64,000 bases of DNA from Chitinophaga sp. MM2321. Its GTDB lineage: Bacteria; Bacteroidota; Bacteroidia; Chitinophagales; Chitinophagaceae. Positions within the stretch are counted from its first letter, which is position 1; the number at the start of each line of letters is the position of its first letter. The notes beneath the pieces were generated by a model. It saw only the letters and a list, made by a program, of their open reading frames with translations, did no database searches and had not been told where the DNA came from. The position numbers and the translations under genes were made by a program. Below are positions 25,111 through 35,175 of the stretch, in pieces. The stretch covers positions 1,798,001 to 1,862,000 of the forward strand of contig NZ_OZ035533.1 in NCBI RefSeq assembly GCF_964033635.1, given 5' to 3'.

Positions 25111-25749
25111 TTAGTTTAAGTCTGGTTGAGGGGTGTACCTGATATATGCATTCACTTCCTTTACGCCTTTTGGGAATTTCTTCAAAGCATCTGCTGTTTT
25201 AATAGCATTGGAAATAATCACATCTCCACCAACTACCCAATCAACTGGTGTGGCAATACTATAATTATCTGATAGCTGCAAAGCATCAATCGCTCTTACG
25301 ATCTCGTTGAAATTTCTGCCGATGGCAGCGGGGTAGGTGAGGGTTAGTCTTACCTTTTTATTTGGATCAATCACAAACACAGACCGTACGGTTGACGTGG
25401 CCGATGCATTCGGATGGATCATACCATAAAGTTCAGCTACCTTTTTATCTTTATCAGCTATTAGTGGGAAGTCCACTTCCGTATGCTGGGTCTCATTAAT
25501 ATCTTTGATCCATCCATGATGATCTTCCACGCTATCTACGCTTATCGCAATTGCTTTTACATGGCGCTTTGCAAATTCGTTGTTCAGTTGTGCCGTTCTT
25601 CCTAACTCAGTTGTGCATACTGGTGTAAAGTCGCCCGGATGCGACAGCAACAGGCCCCAGTGGTCTCCCAGGAATTCGTAAAAATCAATCTCTCCGATGG
25701 TAGTCTGTGCTTTGAAGTTGGGGGCCTGATCTCCTAATTGTAAACTCAT
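25111..25749 (-). CDS. 1-Cys peroxiredoxin (Prx6 type)
   Basis: Thiol peroxidase reducing hydrogen peroxide and organic peroxides. With the start at 25749 it has 212 residues beginning SLQLGDQAPNF, as in the Prx6 family; an ATG at 25788 would add 13 residues without family similarity. The peroxidatic Cys45 lies in GDFTPVCTTELG and no second Cys exists. The long C-terminal region (DWVVGGDVII and on) marks Prx6. It is monocistronic. Confidence 0.9.
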   Translation of the reverse strand: MSLQLGDQAPNFKAQTTIGEIDFYEFLGDHWGLLLSHPGDFTPVCTTELGRTAQLNNEFAKRHVKAIAISVDSVEDHHGWIKDINETQHTEVDFPLIADKDKKVAELYGMIHPNASATSTVRSVFVIDPNKKVRLTLTYPAAIGRNFNEIVRAIDALQLSDNYSIATPVDWVVGGDVIISNAIKTADALKKFPKGVKEVNAYIRYTPQPDLN

Positions 25750-26060
25750 GATATCTTTTTTTAGGGATGATAAATTAACATTACTCATACTCTATAAAAC
25801 AAATAGAGTAATTATTACCGAAAGTAGCGCATTTATGGCGGCGTTAATGGTGTTATTTACTTCATTAATGGCTGTATTCAGGTATCTTTTGATACTATCT
25901 CTTCGGCAATCAAATGGGTTCTTCGCTCCGGGACCGATTGTAGCGAAGAAGCCATTATAGCTGCTGTTGGCCTCTTAGATAAATCCGCTGTTATGACCAT
26001 TTAAAACTACCTTCACCGGAATACGGGCAATTTGCCAAATACCGCCATCAATCACCCTTA

Positions 26061-26663
26061 TTGCAAAAGATCTTTAATACACTCATCAATAGTTTTATTG
26101 ATAATAAAGTAGGCATAGCAGAAAATTTTTTAAGTGAATCCCTCTCCTCACACCTGAAAGATAATTTGACCACCCTTTATACCGAAAAACTACTCCTGTC
26201 TGCCGGAACAGGAAACGACAAATTGGCCGTGCAGAATAAACTGGTCAGAAGCGACATTATTTACTGGCTGGACCGTGCACACAATAACCCGCATGAAAAT
26301 GATTTTTTTGACCTGATGGATAGCTTTGTAAGCCATCTAAACGATACCTGCTATACTGGTATTACAGGTTACGAATTTCACTATACCATGTATGAAAAGG
26401 GTAGCTTCTACAAAAAACATATAGATCAGTTCCGTAACAATGACAGCAGACAATATTCGATGATCATCTACCTGAATGTTGACTGGCAGGAAAATGACGG
26501 TGGAGAATTATGTATTCATCAAAACAACAGCTTTCAGCATATCGCTCCGGTTAATGGTAAAAGTGTATTTTTTAAAAGCAGTGAACTGGAACACGAAGTG
26601 TTACTTACCAATAAGCCAAGAATGAGTATCACCGGGTGGTTGAAGAGAGATAACCTTTTTTGA
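26061..26663 (+). CDS. 2-oxoglutarate/Fe(II)-dependent oxygenase (prolyl hydroxylase fold)
   Basis: 200 residues with a double-stranded beta-helix core. The iron ligands fit His120 and Asp122 (KKHIDQF) and His178 (LEHEV), with Arg187 in KPRMSITGW to bind 2-oxoglutarate. It resembles SM-20/P4H-type hydroxylases that act on a protein residue; its target is unknown. Translation appears to begin at a TTG (26061), since no in-frame ATG lies near the conserved start. It stands alone, 129 bases before the GH95 gene. Confidence 0.8.
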   Translation: MQKIFNTLINSFIDNKVGIAENFLSESLSSHLKDNLTTLYTEKLLLSAGTGNDKLAVQNKLVRSDIIYWLDRAHNNPHENDFFDLMDSFVSHLNDTCYTGITGYEFHYTMYEKGSFYKKHIDQFRNNDSRQYSMIIYLNVDWQENDGGELCIHQNNSFQHIAPVNGKSVFFKSSELEHEVLLTNKPRMSITGWLKRDNLF

Positions 26664-26751
26664 TCTTTCCTGTGCATCCTTGTTTTTAACGGCCTGCCGC
26701 GTTTATGCGTCAGCGTTTGCATCCTGCAATAAAAAATATTATCTTGTTTTT

Positions 26752-26759
26752 TATTTTTG
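26752..26759 (+). promoter_or_regulatory. Candidate -7 element for GH95 gene
   Basis: Exact TAnnTTTG match (TATTTTTG), 33 bases before the start codon. No -33 TTTG lies at the normal distance, so support is weak. Confidence 0.3.
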
Positions 26760-26792
26760 TTAAGATAAAAACAGCCGTTAAAATAACCCTTG

Positions 26793-29237
26793 ATGCAAAA
26801 GATAACAGTCCTTCTTTTTAGTGTTTTTCTGACAGCAAATGCTGCGGCGCAACAACCATTGAAATTGTGGTACCGGCAGCCGGCAGGCAAAACCTGGACA
26901 GCCGCATTGCCGCTTGGCAACGGGCGGCTGGGAGCCATGGTGTTTGGCAATCCTGCGCAGGAGCGCATCCAGCTGAATGAAACCACTGTATGGACAGGTA
27001 GCCCCAACCGCAATGATAACCCCGAATCGCTGGCAGCACTGCCCGAAATCAGGCGGCTTATTTTTGCAGGAAAACAGAAAGAAGCACAGGAATTGGCCGC
27101 TATAAAAATGCAGTCGAAGAAGGCCTTCGGACAAATGTACCAGCCTGTTGGTAACCTCGATATTGCATTCCCCGGCCACGAGAATTATAAAGACTATTAC
27201 AGGGAGCTGGATATTGAAAAAGCCATTGCCACCACCACTTATACTGTTAACGGCGTGAAGTACACGCGTGAAGTATTTGCCTCAGTGCCTGCACAGGTAA
27301 TAGTAGTAAGACTTAGCAGCAGCAAGCCGGGAAGCCTTACCTTCAAGGCATCCTTATCCACTCCGCAAACGAAGGCCCACATCAGCGCCAGACAACATGC
27401 CCTGCTGATCAACGGAACAACAGATAGTCACGAAGGCGTGGAAGGGAAAGTCAATTATAATGGTATTGCCAACGTCAGCATTGCCGGAGGAACCATGACT
27501 ACCGAAGGTGATGCGATCCAGGTACGCAATGCCAGCAGTGCTACCATCTATATTTCCATTGCTACCAATTATATCAACTATCATGATATCAGTGCAGATG
27601 CGGTAAAACGTTCCGAAGCCTATCTGGCAAAGGCGCTCAAAGAACCATATGCCAAGGTATTGCAACAACATGTTGCAGCTTATCAGCGGTATTTTAACCG
27701 GGTAAAAATAGATCTGGGCACATCACCGGCAGCAGCTGAACCTACAGACATACGGCTGGCGCAGTTCTCCAAAACAAATGATCCGCAGTTTGTGGCACTG
27801 TATTTCCAGTTTGGCCGCTACCTGCTGATCTCCGCATCGCAACCCGGCGGACAGCCCGCCAACCTGCAAGGTATCTGGAATGAAGAGATGACTCCTCCAT
27901 GGGATAGTAAGTACACCATCAATATCAACACAGAAATGAATTACTGGCCGGCAGAAAAAGATAACCTGCCGGAAATGCATGAGCCATTAATACAGATGGT
28001 AAAAGAGCTGTCAGAAAGCGGCCGTGAAACAGCGGCAACCATGTATGGCGCAAGAGGGTGGATGACGCATCATAATACAGATCTGTGGCGGATTACAGGC
28101 CCGGTTGATGATATCTTCTGGGGCGTGTGGAGCATGGGAGGAGCGTGGCTAAGTCAACATCTCTGGGAAAAATATCTTTACAATGGCGATAAAAAATACC
28201 TGGCTGAGATCTACCCGGTACTGAAAGGCGCCGCTATGTTCTTCGTTGATGATCTCGTGGAAGAACCCACCCATAAATGGCTGGTCATCAATCCCGGTAC
28301 ATCTCCGGAAAATGCGCCCAAAATAAGACCAGGCGTATCTTTTGACGCCGGTTGCACTATGGATAACCAGATCGTGTTTGACATGCTGAGCGCAGCAATT
28401 GATGCCGCTGAAGTTTTAAAAACTGATATAACGTTTACGGATACACTGAAAGCTGTTCGCAAGCGCCTGCCCCCGATGCAGGTAGGGCAATATGGCCAGT
28501 TACAGGAATGGATGCAGGACCTGGACGATCCGGAGGATCATCACCGCCACATCTCTCACCTGTATGGTTTGTTTCCTTCTTCACAGATCTCTCCTTATCG
28601 CACCCCTGCACTATACAGCGCAGCCAATACAACATTATTGCAGCGCGGTGATGTTTCCACCGGCTGGAGCATGGGCTGGAAAGTAAACTGGTGGGCACGT
28701 TTACAGAATGGTAACCGCGCCTTAAAACTGATCACCAGCCAGTTGAGTCCTGTAGGCACCAATGGTGGTGGCGGCGGTACCTACGATAACCTGTTTGATG
28801 CACATGCACCCTTCCAGATAGACGGAAACTTCGGCTGCACATCGGGCATCACTGAAATGCTGATGCAGAGCCACGATGGCGCTATCCAGTTGTTACCCGC
28901 ACTGCCAGACAGCTGGAAAAAGGGCAGCATCAGCGGCTTACGCGCGAAAGGCGGCTTTGAAATAACCGACCTCGTATGGAGCAACGGCAAAGTAGTAAAG
29001 CTCATCATTAAATCAACCCTGGGTGGCAACTGCCGGATCCGTGTAGCCAATAAGTTACAGGCATCTGCATTAAAGCCAGCCAAAGGAGATAATGATAATG
29101 TTTTCTTCCACACAGCAGCTACAGCTACACCACTAATCTCTGATAAAGCAACCCTGAACACCATACCCGTACAGGAAACTTTCCTATACGACCTGCCTAC
29201 CACCGCGGGAAAAACATATACATTGTATAGGGACTAA
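26793..29237 (+). CDS. Secreted alpha-L-fucosidase, GH95
   Basis: Inverting 1,2-alpha-L-fucosidase, 814 residues. Signal peptide 1-19 (ending TANAAAQ). The N-terminal beta domain holds LPLGNGRLGAMVFG and LNETTVWTGSP, both family hallmarks. The catalytic alpha/alpha barrel includes NINTEMNYWPAEKDNL and NPGTSPEN, and GGTYDNLFDAHAPFQIDGN near the end. The start is the ATG at 26793; a TTG just before it is not needed. With the GH29 enzyme it gives the window two unrelated fucosidases. Its 3' flank is a 46-bp inverted repeat. Confidence 0.93.
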   Translation: MQKITVLLFSVFLTANAAAQQPLKLWYRQPAGKTWTAALPLGNGRLGAMVFGNPAQERIQLNETTVWTGSPNRNDNPESLAALPEIRRLIFAGKQKEAQELAAIKMQSKKAFGQMYQPVGNLDIAFPGHENYKDYYRELDIEKAIATTTYTVNGVKYTREVFASVPAQVIVVRLSSSKPGSLTFKASLSTPQTKAHISARQHALLINGTTDSHEGVEGKVNYNGIANVSIAGGTMTTEGDAIQVRNASSATIYISIATNYINYHDISADAVKRSEAYLAKALKEPYAKVLQQHVAAYQRYFNRVKIDLGTSPAAAEPTDIRLAQFSKTNDPQFVALYFQFGRYLLISASQPGGQPANLQGIWNEEMTPPWDSKYTININTEMNYWPAEKDNLPEMHEPLIQMVKELSESGRETAATMYGARGWMTHHNTDLWRITGPVDDIFWGVWSMGGAWLSQHLWEKYLYNGDKKYLAEIYPVLKGAAMFFVDDLVEEPTHKWLVINPGTSPENAPKIRPGVSFDAGCTMDNQIVFDMLSAAIDAAEVLKTDITFTDTLKAVRKRLPPMQVGQYGQLQEWMQDLDDPEDHHRHISHLYGLFPSSQISPYRTPALYSAANTTLLQRGDVSTGWSMGWKVNWWARLQNGNRALKLITSQLSPVGTNGGGGGTYDNLFDAHAPFQIDGNFGCTSGITEMLMQSHDGAIQLLPALPDSWKKGSISGLRAKGGFEITDLVWSNGKVVKLIIKSTLGGNCRIRVANKLQASALKPAKGDNDNVFFHTAATATPLISDKATLNTIPVQETFLYDLPTTAGKTYTLYRD

Positions 29238-29248
29238 AGGAGAACAGG

Positions 29249-29370
29249 AATTTACGGATTTATTGATTTACGAATGTAGGGATTTGAAATGCAGTAGAGA
29301 TTTAAGCATATGCTATTATCTCCGCTGCATTTCAAATCCCTACATTCGTAAATCAATAAATCCGTAAATT
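29249..29370. repeat. Perfect 46-bp inverted repeat between convergent genes
   Basis: Arms 29249-29294 and 29325-29370 match at all 46 positions; pairing extends inward with GAGAT/ATCTC, and the loop holds the palindrome AGCATATGCT. The right arm reaches two bases into the stop codon of the efflux adaptor gene; the left begins 12 bases after the GH95 stop. Length and perfection exceed an ordinary terminator, though it should stop transcription from both sides. Confidence 0.92.
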
Positions 29371-30448
29371 ATAAATTCTCTTCGCTCGCTACTGCCACAA
29401 CCCTATCTGAGGGTTGGATATCGCCAAAGATTTCCTGGAGGGAATCTTTTTTCGTTCCCTCGATCACGTTAATACGGCTAAGGGTTTGATAGTTGTTGAT
29501 CTTCAGTACAAAAACACCTGACTGTGCATGCACGACGCTTTTTAACGGTACCCACAAGGTGCTGTCCGGGCGTTGCAGCAGGAGTTTTACCTGTGCGTAG
29601 GCACCGCCGCTTAGTTGATTGGTACTGTTGTCTACATCAAATTCTACGGTGATGGAACGGTCGTTTTCATCCAGCAGCCCTGCATTCCTGGAGAGGCTGG
29701 CATGGTATAGTTGTCCGGGGCGATCGCTTACGGTAAAAGATACTTTCGTATCAGTTCCCAATGAGCGCGCATGTTTTTCGGGCACCAATACGGTCAGGCG
29801 CAGCCGCTTGTTCTGCGCGAGCGAAAATAAGGGGAGTGCGCCACCATCGCCTACGAGGGCTCCTTGTGAAATATGACGGCTGGTAATCACGCCATCAAAG
29901 GGTGCCACAATACGCAGGTAGTCATTTAACTGCGCAGCTGCGCCGGTATTGGCAATGGCTGCTACGTAGGCGGCACTGTCACTTTGCAGCCTGCTCTTCG
30001 CCCTTTCCAGTTCGATGGCTGCTACGGCCCCGTTTTTTGCCGCCGCTTGCAGGAGGCGTTCGTATGACTGTTTACTGAACATATAATCCGCATACAATTT
30101 CTCTTCGCCGGATTTGTTGGAGAGATATTGCTGGTTTATTTCCAGGGCGTCCAATACGGCCAGCAGTTGCCCTTTCTTTACAACACTGCCTCTGTCTACA
30201 TATAATTTCCGCACAAAGCTTTTTACTTTGGCATACAGGTTTACCTGTTCATAAGGTTTTAGTTCGCCGGGTAACGTCAACGTATAAACGGGGCGGTCTT
30301 CCAGTACTGTCGCTGCTTTCACGGCAGGTACTTCTTTTTTCTCGGCGGACTTGTCCGCCTGTTGCCCGCTGGATGAACAGGCTGTAAGCAATACACTACC
30401 TGTAACCAGGAACGTTGCAAATATGATAACGGATGATTTGAAGTGCAT
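29369..30448 (-). CDS. RND efflux periplasmic adaptor lipoprotein
   Basis: Membrane fusion protein linking the RND pump to the TolC channel, 359 residues. A lipoprotein signal ends LLTACSS, giving an inner-membrane lipid anchor. The lipoyl half-motifs flank a helical hairpin (LYAKVKSFVRKLYVDRGS and APFDGVITSRHISQGALV), followed by a beta-barrel domain. It is the last gene of the operon, 9 bases after the pump gene. Confidence 0.92.
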   Translation of the reverse strand: MHFKSSVIIFATFLVTGSVLLTACSSSGQQADKSAEKKEVPAVKAATVLEDRPVYTLTLPGELKPYEQVNLYAKVKSFVRKLYVDRGSVVKKGQLLAVLDALEINQQYLSNKSGEEKLYADYMFSKQSYERLLQAAAKNGAVAAIELERAKSRLQSDSAAYVAAIANTGAAAQLNDYLRIVAPFDGVITSRHISQGALVGDGGALPLFSLAQNKRLRLTVLVPEKHARSLGTDTKVSFTVSDRPGQLYHASLSRNAGLLDENDRSITVEFDVDNSTNQLSGGAYAQVKLLLQRPDSTLWVPLKSVVHAQSGVFVLKINNYQTLSRINVIEGTKKDSLQEIFGDIQPSDRVVAVASEENL

Positions 30449-30457
30449 AGTAAAATA

Positions 30458-33400
30458 TTAAAGCGTGTTTGTATGTAATGAATGAACAGGTATGGCGTAC
30501 CTGCTTTGTGGATCGTCCGGATCGAGGGACGGACTTACCCTGCTGGCTTTCGCCCTTACAGCCGCGAAGAAGTTGGGGAGCACCAGCAATACGGTTATAG
30601 TAGATAACAGTAGGCCGCCTATAACTGCCTGTCCTAATGGAGCTACCTGTTCACCACCTTCACCCATGCCAAGGGCCATTGGTATCATACCTGCTATCAT
30701 GGCCGCTGTGGTCATAATAATCGGACGAAGCCGCGAAGCCGCTGCCAGTTGTGCCGCCTGCTTTGCCATCAGGTGGTTGTTGCGGCGGTATTGCTCCGCC
30801 TGATTGACCAGCAATACGGCATTGGATGCTGATACCCCGATGGACATGATCATACCCATGTACGATTGCAGGTTGAGCGTACTACCAAATAGCAGTAACG
30901 ATAAGAGGCTGCCACCTACTACCGCAGGAATTACCGAAAGGATCAGCCCTGATATTTTGAACGACTGATAATAAGCCGCCAGCATCAGGAAGATGACCAC
31001 AACGGCTACCAGTAAGCCACTTTGCAGGCTGGTCAGCGTTTCGCTGAGTAGTTCTAAAGAACCTTGCCTGGTAACGATGACGCCACGGGGAGCATCGCCT
31101 GCATTTTTAATCGCCTGGTCTACTGCTTTAGCGGCGGCACCCAGGTCCTTTTTGTGCGTGTTGGCAATAATGGTGACATAGCGGTTAGGCCCCTGCCGGT
31201 TGATTTGTGCGGGTTGTTTTACGATAGCCACAGTAGCCACATCTTCCAGCACAGGACGCATCTGTCCTTTTTTCAGGGACAGGGAACGTAGCTGGTCAAC
31301 AGACTGCATATCGGCTTCGGGTATCTGTACCTGTACCTGGAATACAAGCCCTGATTTCGGGTCTACCCAAAGATTTTTATTGGTGTATCGGGTAGAAGAA
31401 GTGGCAGTGACCAACGTGCGGGTAATATCGTCCATCGTTAGTCCGAATTGTGCAGCCAGTTCCCGGTTCAGGTTGATCTGTAGTGATGGGTATTCAAGCG
31501 GTTCGGCTATGCGCACGTCCCGCAGGAAAGACACTTTTGCCAGTTCGGCTTCTATCTTGCGGGCATGACTGGCAGCAACTTTCAGCGGATTGCCTGCTAC
31601 CTTTATTTCTACAGGTGTCATCGCTCCCTGGCTCATGATTTTTTCTACCAGTTCCACCGGCTCGAAATTTATTTTCAGCTCAGGGTATTGTTGCCTGATG
31701 GTATCCCTGATCTTTTCTTTTAATTCTTCTCCTGATCCTTTAAATATTTTTTTGTCGATAGATACCTGTAATACAGCCTCTCCTGAAGTACTGGTAAACA
31801 GGAAGATGGGGTTGATCGCGGTGGCGGAAGGTTGGGTACCTACATAAGCTGATGTGATCTTCACTGCATCAGCAGGCAGGATTCCGTGGATCAGCTGTGT
31901 TACCTTTTTAAGATAACCTTCCGTTTTTTCCAGACGGGTTCCTTCCGGCGCCTGGATGCGTAACTGTAAATCACCTCCGTTGGAGGCTGGCATAATATCC
32001 GTACCGATCAGCAACGAAGAACCCGTGATGAGTCCAATGCTGATGATGGCATATAAGATCGTGATCAGTGTAGTCTTTCCCGTTAGTCTGCCGGTTAAGA
32101 AGGCATAACGCACCCGGAACCGTTCAAAGCGGGAACGCTTTTTCCGGATCTTTTGTATCGGCGCATGCTTTGCTTTCATCAGCCAGTTGGCCACAACAGG
32201 CACAAAGGTCTGCGATGCTATAAAGGAAGCTATCATGGCGAAAGCCACTGCCAGCGACAGCGGCATGAACATATCTTTTGGTATGCCCGTCATCATGAAA
32301 GATGGGATCAATACGGCCAGGATACATAATAATATGAGCAACTTGGGAACAGATATTTCCAGCAGCGCGTCTACAATAGCGCGTGGTTTCTCCTTGCGCA
32401 TGTCCATGTGCTGATGTATGTTTTCTATCGTCACCGTGGCCTCGTCCACCAGGATGCCGATTGACAGCGCCAGCCCGCTCAGTGTCATGATATTGATGGT
32501 TTGTCCGAAGGCGTATAGCATCAGTACAGCCGACAGGATGGCAATAGGGATCGTCATCATTACAATGAGCGAACCTCTTGCATCACCGAGAAACAGGAAT
32601 ACGACCAACCCTGTGAGCAGGGCGCCGAGCAAGCCTTCATGCACGAGGTTACTCAACGAGTTTTTGATGTAGCCTGACTGATCAAACACATACTTTACCG
32701 CTACATCTTCCGGCAACACATTTTCCAACATGGGTATGGAGGCTTTCAGGTTGGCCACTGCTTTCAGTGTGGAGGCATCTGCTTTTTTGATGACCGGCAG
32801 GTAAACGGAACGCTTTCCATTGATCAGTGCATAGCCTACCGTCTGGTCTGTACCATCTTCTACAGTGGCTACATCTTTTACAAAAACGGTGGCGCCATCT
32901 TTACTTCTCACCGGAATATTTAAAAACTCTTCCGGGCCGCTGGCAATGGAATTGACCGGCGCCATCAGGTTCTGATCGCCGATACGGATATTCCCTGCCG
33001 GTGTGGGAAGATTGTTTTTTGCAATGGCAGCAGTGATCTCTTCGGGGCTCATACCATACGACTGCATCAGCTGCGGATTGATCTTTACCACCATGGTGCG
33101 GGTGTTGCCACCAAAAGGAGCAGGCGCCGTAATACCGGGGATGTTCACAAACATAGGCCGGATGCGGGTAAGCACCAGGTTTTGCAATTCACCGATGGAG
33201 CGTTGCGGGCTTTCAAAAACGAGTTGTCCTACCGGCAATGAGCTGCCATCAAAGCGTACCACTTGTGGTGGTACAGCGCCGGGAGGTAAAAAGCCCATTG
33301 CCCGCGATACCTGCGTGGATACTTCTGCCGCCGCTTGCGCCATATCGGTGCCGGGATAAAACGTGAGTTTCATCAACGTAAAACCCTGTACACTTTTGAA

Positions 33401-33643
33401 GTCAATACTTTTTACCCCACTGACAAAAATGAGTACTTTCTGAAAACCATCGGCCATGAAACCATCCATGTAAGCGGGTGTGAGTCCGCCGTAAGGCATA
33501 GCAATGTAGATAGCCGGCAGTTCTATTTTCGGGAAAATATCAACGTTGATCTTGCGGATAGCCGATACAGAAAAGTAGATGATGGCCATCACTGCCACCA
33601 TCACTACGATGGGCTTTCTTAATGCTGATCTTATTAAATTCAT
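30458..33643 (-). CDS. RND-family efflux pump (AcrB/HAE1-like)
   Basis: Proton-driven inner-membrane trimeric pump, 1061 residues, the family's usual size, with 12 membrane helices in the 1+5+1+5 pattern and two large periplasmic loops. Helix 4 reads SIGILVDEATVTIENI, with the Asp of the proton relay; in related pumps the motif is GLLVDDAIVVVEN. Helix 1 opens LIRSALRKPIVVMVAVM. The substrate, drug or metal, cannot be fixed; the absence of CusA-type methionine clusters favours organic compounds. Confidence 0.93.
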   Translation of the reverse strand: MNLIRSALRKPIVVMVAVMAIIYFSVSAIRKINVDIFPKIELPAIYIAMPYGGLTPAYMDGFMADGFQKVLIFVSGVKSIDFKSVQGFTLMKLTFYPGTDMAQAAAEVSTQVSRAMGFLPPGAVPPQVVRFDGSSLPVGQLVFESPQRSIGELQNLVLTRIRPMFVNIPGITAPAPFGGNTRTMVVKINPQLMQSYGMSPEEITAAIAKNNLPTPAGNIRIGDQNLMAPVNSIASGPEEFLNIPVRSKDGATVFVKDVATVEDGTDQTVGYALINGKRSVYLPVIKKADASTLKAVANLKASIPMLENVLPEDVAVKYVFDQSGYIKNSLSNLVHEGLLGALLTGLVVFLFLGDARGSLIVMMTIPIAILSAVLMLYAFGQTINIMTLSGLALSIGILVDEATVTIENIHQHMDMRKEKPRAIVDALLEISVPKLLILLCILAVLIPSFMMTGIPKDMFMPLSLAVAFAMIASFIASQTFVPVVANWLMKAKHAPIQKIRKKRSRFERFRVRYAFLTGRLTGKTTLITILYAIISIGLITGSSLLIGTDIMPASNGGDLQLRIQAPEGTRLEKTEGYLKKVTQLIHGILPADAVKITSAYVGTQPSATAINPIFLFTSTSGEAVLQVSIDKKIFKGSGEELKEKIRDTIRQQYPELKINFEPVELVEKIMSQGAMTPVEIKVAGNPLKVAASHARKIEAELAKVSFLRDVRIAEPLEYPSLQINLNRELAAQFGLTMDDITRTLVTATSSTRYTNKNLWVDPKSGLVFQVQVQIPEADMQSVDQLRSLSLKKGQMRPVLEDVATVAIVKQPAQINRQGPNRYVTIIANTHKKDLGAAAKAVDQAIKNAGDAPRGVIVTRQGSLELLSETLTSLQSGLLVAVVVIFLMLAAYYQSFKISGLILSVIPAVVGGSLLSLLLFGSTLNLQSYMGMIMSIGVSASNAVLLVNQAEQYRRNNHLMAKQAAQLAAASRLRPIIMTTAAMIAGMIPMALGMGEGGEQVAPLGQAVIGGLLLSTITVLLVLPNFFAAVRAKASRVSPSLDPDDPQSRYAIPVHSLHTNTL

Positions 33644-33661
33644 GCGTAGTACTTTTAAAAA

Positions 33662-35041
33662 TTAAAATCTCCGGGACAGATAAGAAAAATCACCTGTTAA
33701 TGTTGCGTTGGTGATCATCAGCTCCCAGAATTCCCGGCAGGCTTCTATATGCGTGTTCTCCGCCTGTTGCAGTAACAACTGGATCTGTAACAATTCAGAT
33801 AGATTGATCAGTCCACTTTGATAGCGGGCGAGATACAACTCATATCCTTCGGTTGCTTTTTGTACACCTGTCTGTGTTTTGCGTACCTGTTGCATTTGCT
33901 CGGTTATCCTGGCCATGGTAGCGTGGAGTCCCGTATTCAACTGCAATGCCTGTTGGTCATATTGCGATTTTGCCGCATCGGCCTGTTGCAGGGCTACTTT
34001 CTTTTGCAGGTTAGTGCTGTAGATGCCAGTCAGGTTCCAGGTAATACCAACTCCTACTAAATAATTCCCGGCGCCGTTTTTAAAACCATCCTGCCAGTTA
34101 TTGGATACGACGCCGTTTTTACCGATGCCGGTACCTCTTTCTGCCACACCTCCCAAAAGCGAGAGAGAAGGGTAGGCAGCGCGCCCCAATGCCTCGCTGT
34201 GCACCTGGTGATACCGGATGTCTGTATCAATCACTTCGAGGTAAGGATGCTGCCGGATACTATCAGCCGCTGCTGGTATATCACCGGCCGGTGTCAGGTA
34301 GGCGCTGTTATGCAGCGTGTTGCCCGCAATACTGTCAGCGATGTACTCCGTGAGCTGATAACGGCTGGCGGTTTCTTTTCCGGTCCAGTGGTCTTCATCC
34401 GATAGTATCTGTGCATAGGAAGAAGCGGCGAGCAATGTATCGGCGCCAGGCTTTAAGCCTGCATCAGCGAGATTTACGGACAGGTCAAGGATCTCTTTTA
34501 CCCGCACTGAATTTTTTGTAGCCCAGGATAGTTTCGCATGGGTGTACAACATATTGAAATAGCGTGCTGCTACGTTGCTTTTCAATTCCAGCAGGTAGGC
34601 ATCCATGTCACTGTGGGCATGGGCTACCTGTAAGGCGGCGGCTTCATTGTTTTTGCGCTGCCGGCCAAAGCTGTAAAGGTTCCAGTCGGCCATCACCGAA
34701 CCAAAAGTGTTGGCAGCTACATGAGCCCCGCTTAATGCATCCGTGTTGCCGCTTACATTGAAAAAGCCGGGTTGTGGAAAGAACGCGCCGCTACTACCAT
34801 TGAAGGTGCCATAAGTGTTTTGTAACTGCATCTTCGCCTGCGGCAACATGCTGCTGCGTGTTATCTTTTGTTCGTAGGTGGCTGCTTTGATACCAGCCTT
34901 TTTATGATTGATCCCCGGATAGTTGGCTGCCGCCAGCGTCCATGCATCGCTGAGCGACAGCGGTGGCTGTTGTGCATGGGCAGCATGGAATGACATGGTA
35001 ATACATGCCAGCACCATTATAATGGTTTTGTAGTTTGTCAT
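33662..35041 (-). CDS. TolC-family outer membrane channel
   Basis: Outer-membrane efflux protein of 459 residues. Signal peptide 1-23 (ending SFHAAHAQ), then two OEP repeats rich in long helices with heptad Ala, Gln and Leu, including the segment QYDQQALQLNTGLHATM. It forms the exit duct for the RND pump encoded 18 bases downstream. The gene order TolC, pump, adaptor is common in Bacteroidota. Confidence 0.9.
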   Translation of the reverse strand: MTNYKTIIMVLACITMSFHAAHAQQPPLSLSDAWTLAAANYPGINHKKAGIKAATYEQKITRSSMLPQAKMQLQNTYGTFNGSSGAFFPQPGFFNVSGNTDALSGAHVAANTFGSVMADWNLYSFGRQRKNNEAAALQVAHAHSDMDAYLLELKSNVAARYFNMLYTHAKLSWATKNSVRVKEILDLSVNLADAGLKPGADTLLAASSYAQILSDEDHWTGKETASRYQLTEYIADSIAGNTLHNSAYLTPAGDIPAAADSIRQHPYLEVIDTDIRYHQVHSEALGRAAYPSLSLLGGVAERGTGIGKNGVVSNNWQDGFKNGAGNYLVGVGITWNLTGIYSTNLQKKVALQQADAAKSQYDQQALQLNTGLHATMARITEQMQQVRKTQTGVQKATEGYELYLARYQSGLINLSELLQIQLLLQQAENTHIEACREFWELMITNATLTGDFSYLSRRF

Positions 35042-35175
35042 ATAAACAGGTTGCCGCCAGGCCAGTGTTGCTGGCTTTAAAGCAGATTGTCAGGAAGAAA
35101 TAAAACGGGAGAGGCTTTAATGGACATCATTAAAGCAGCAGCATGTACTAACATGCCGGATAAGAAAGTAAAAAC

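Noticed and set aside
29249..29370. Same repeat family as 4151-4267
   Set aside because: Arm sequences are unrelated; only length and setting agree.
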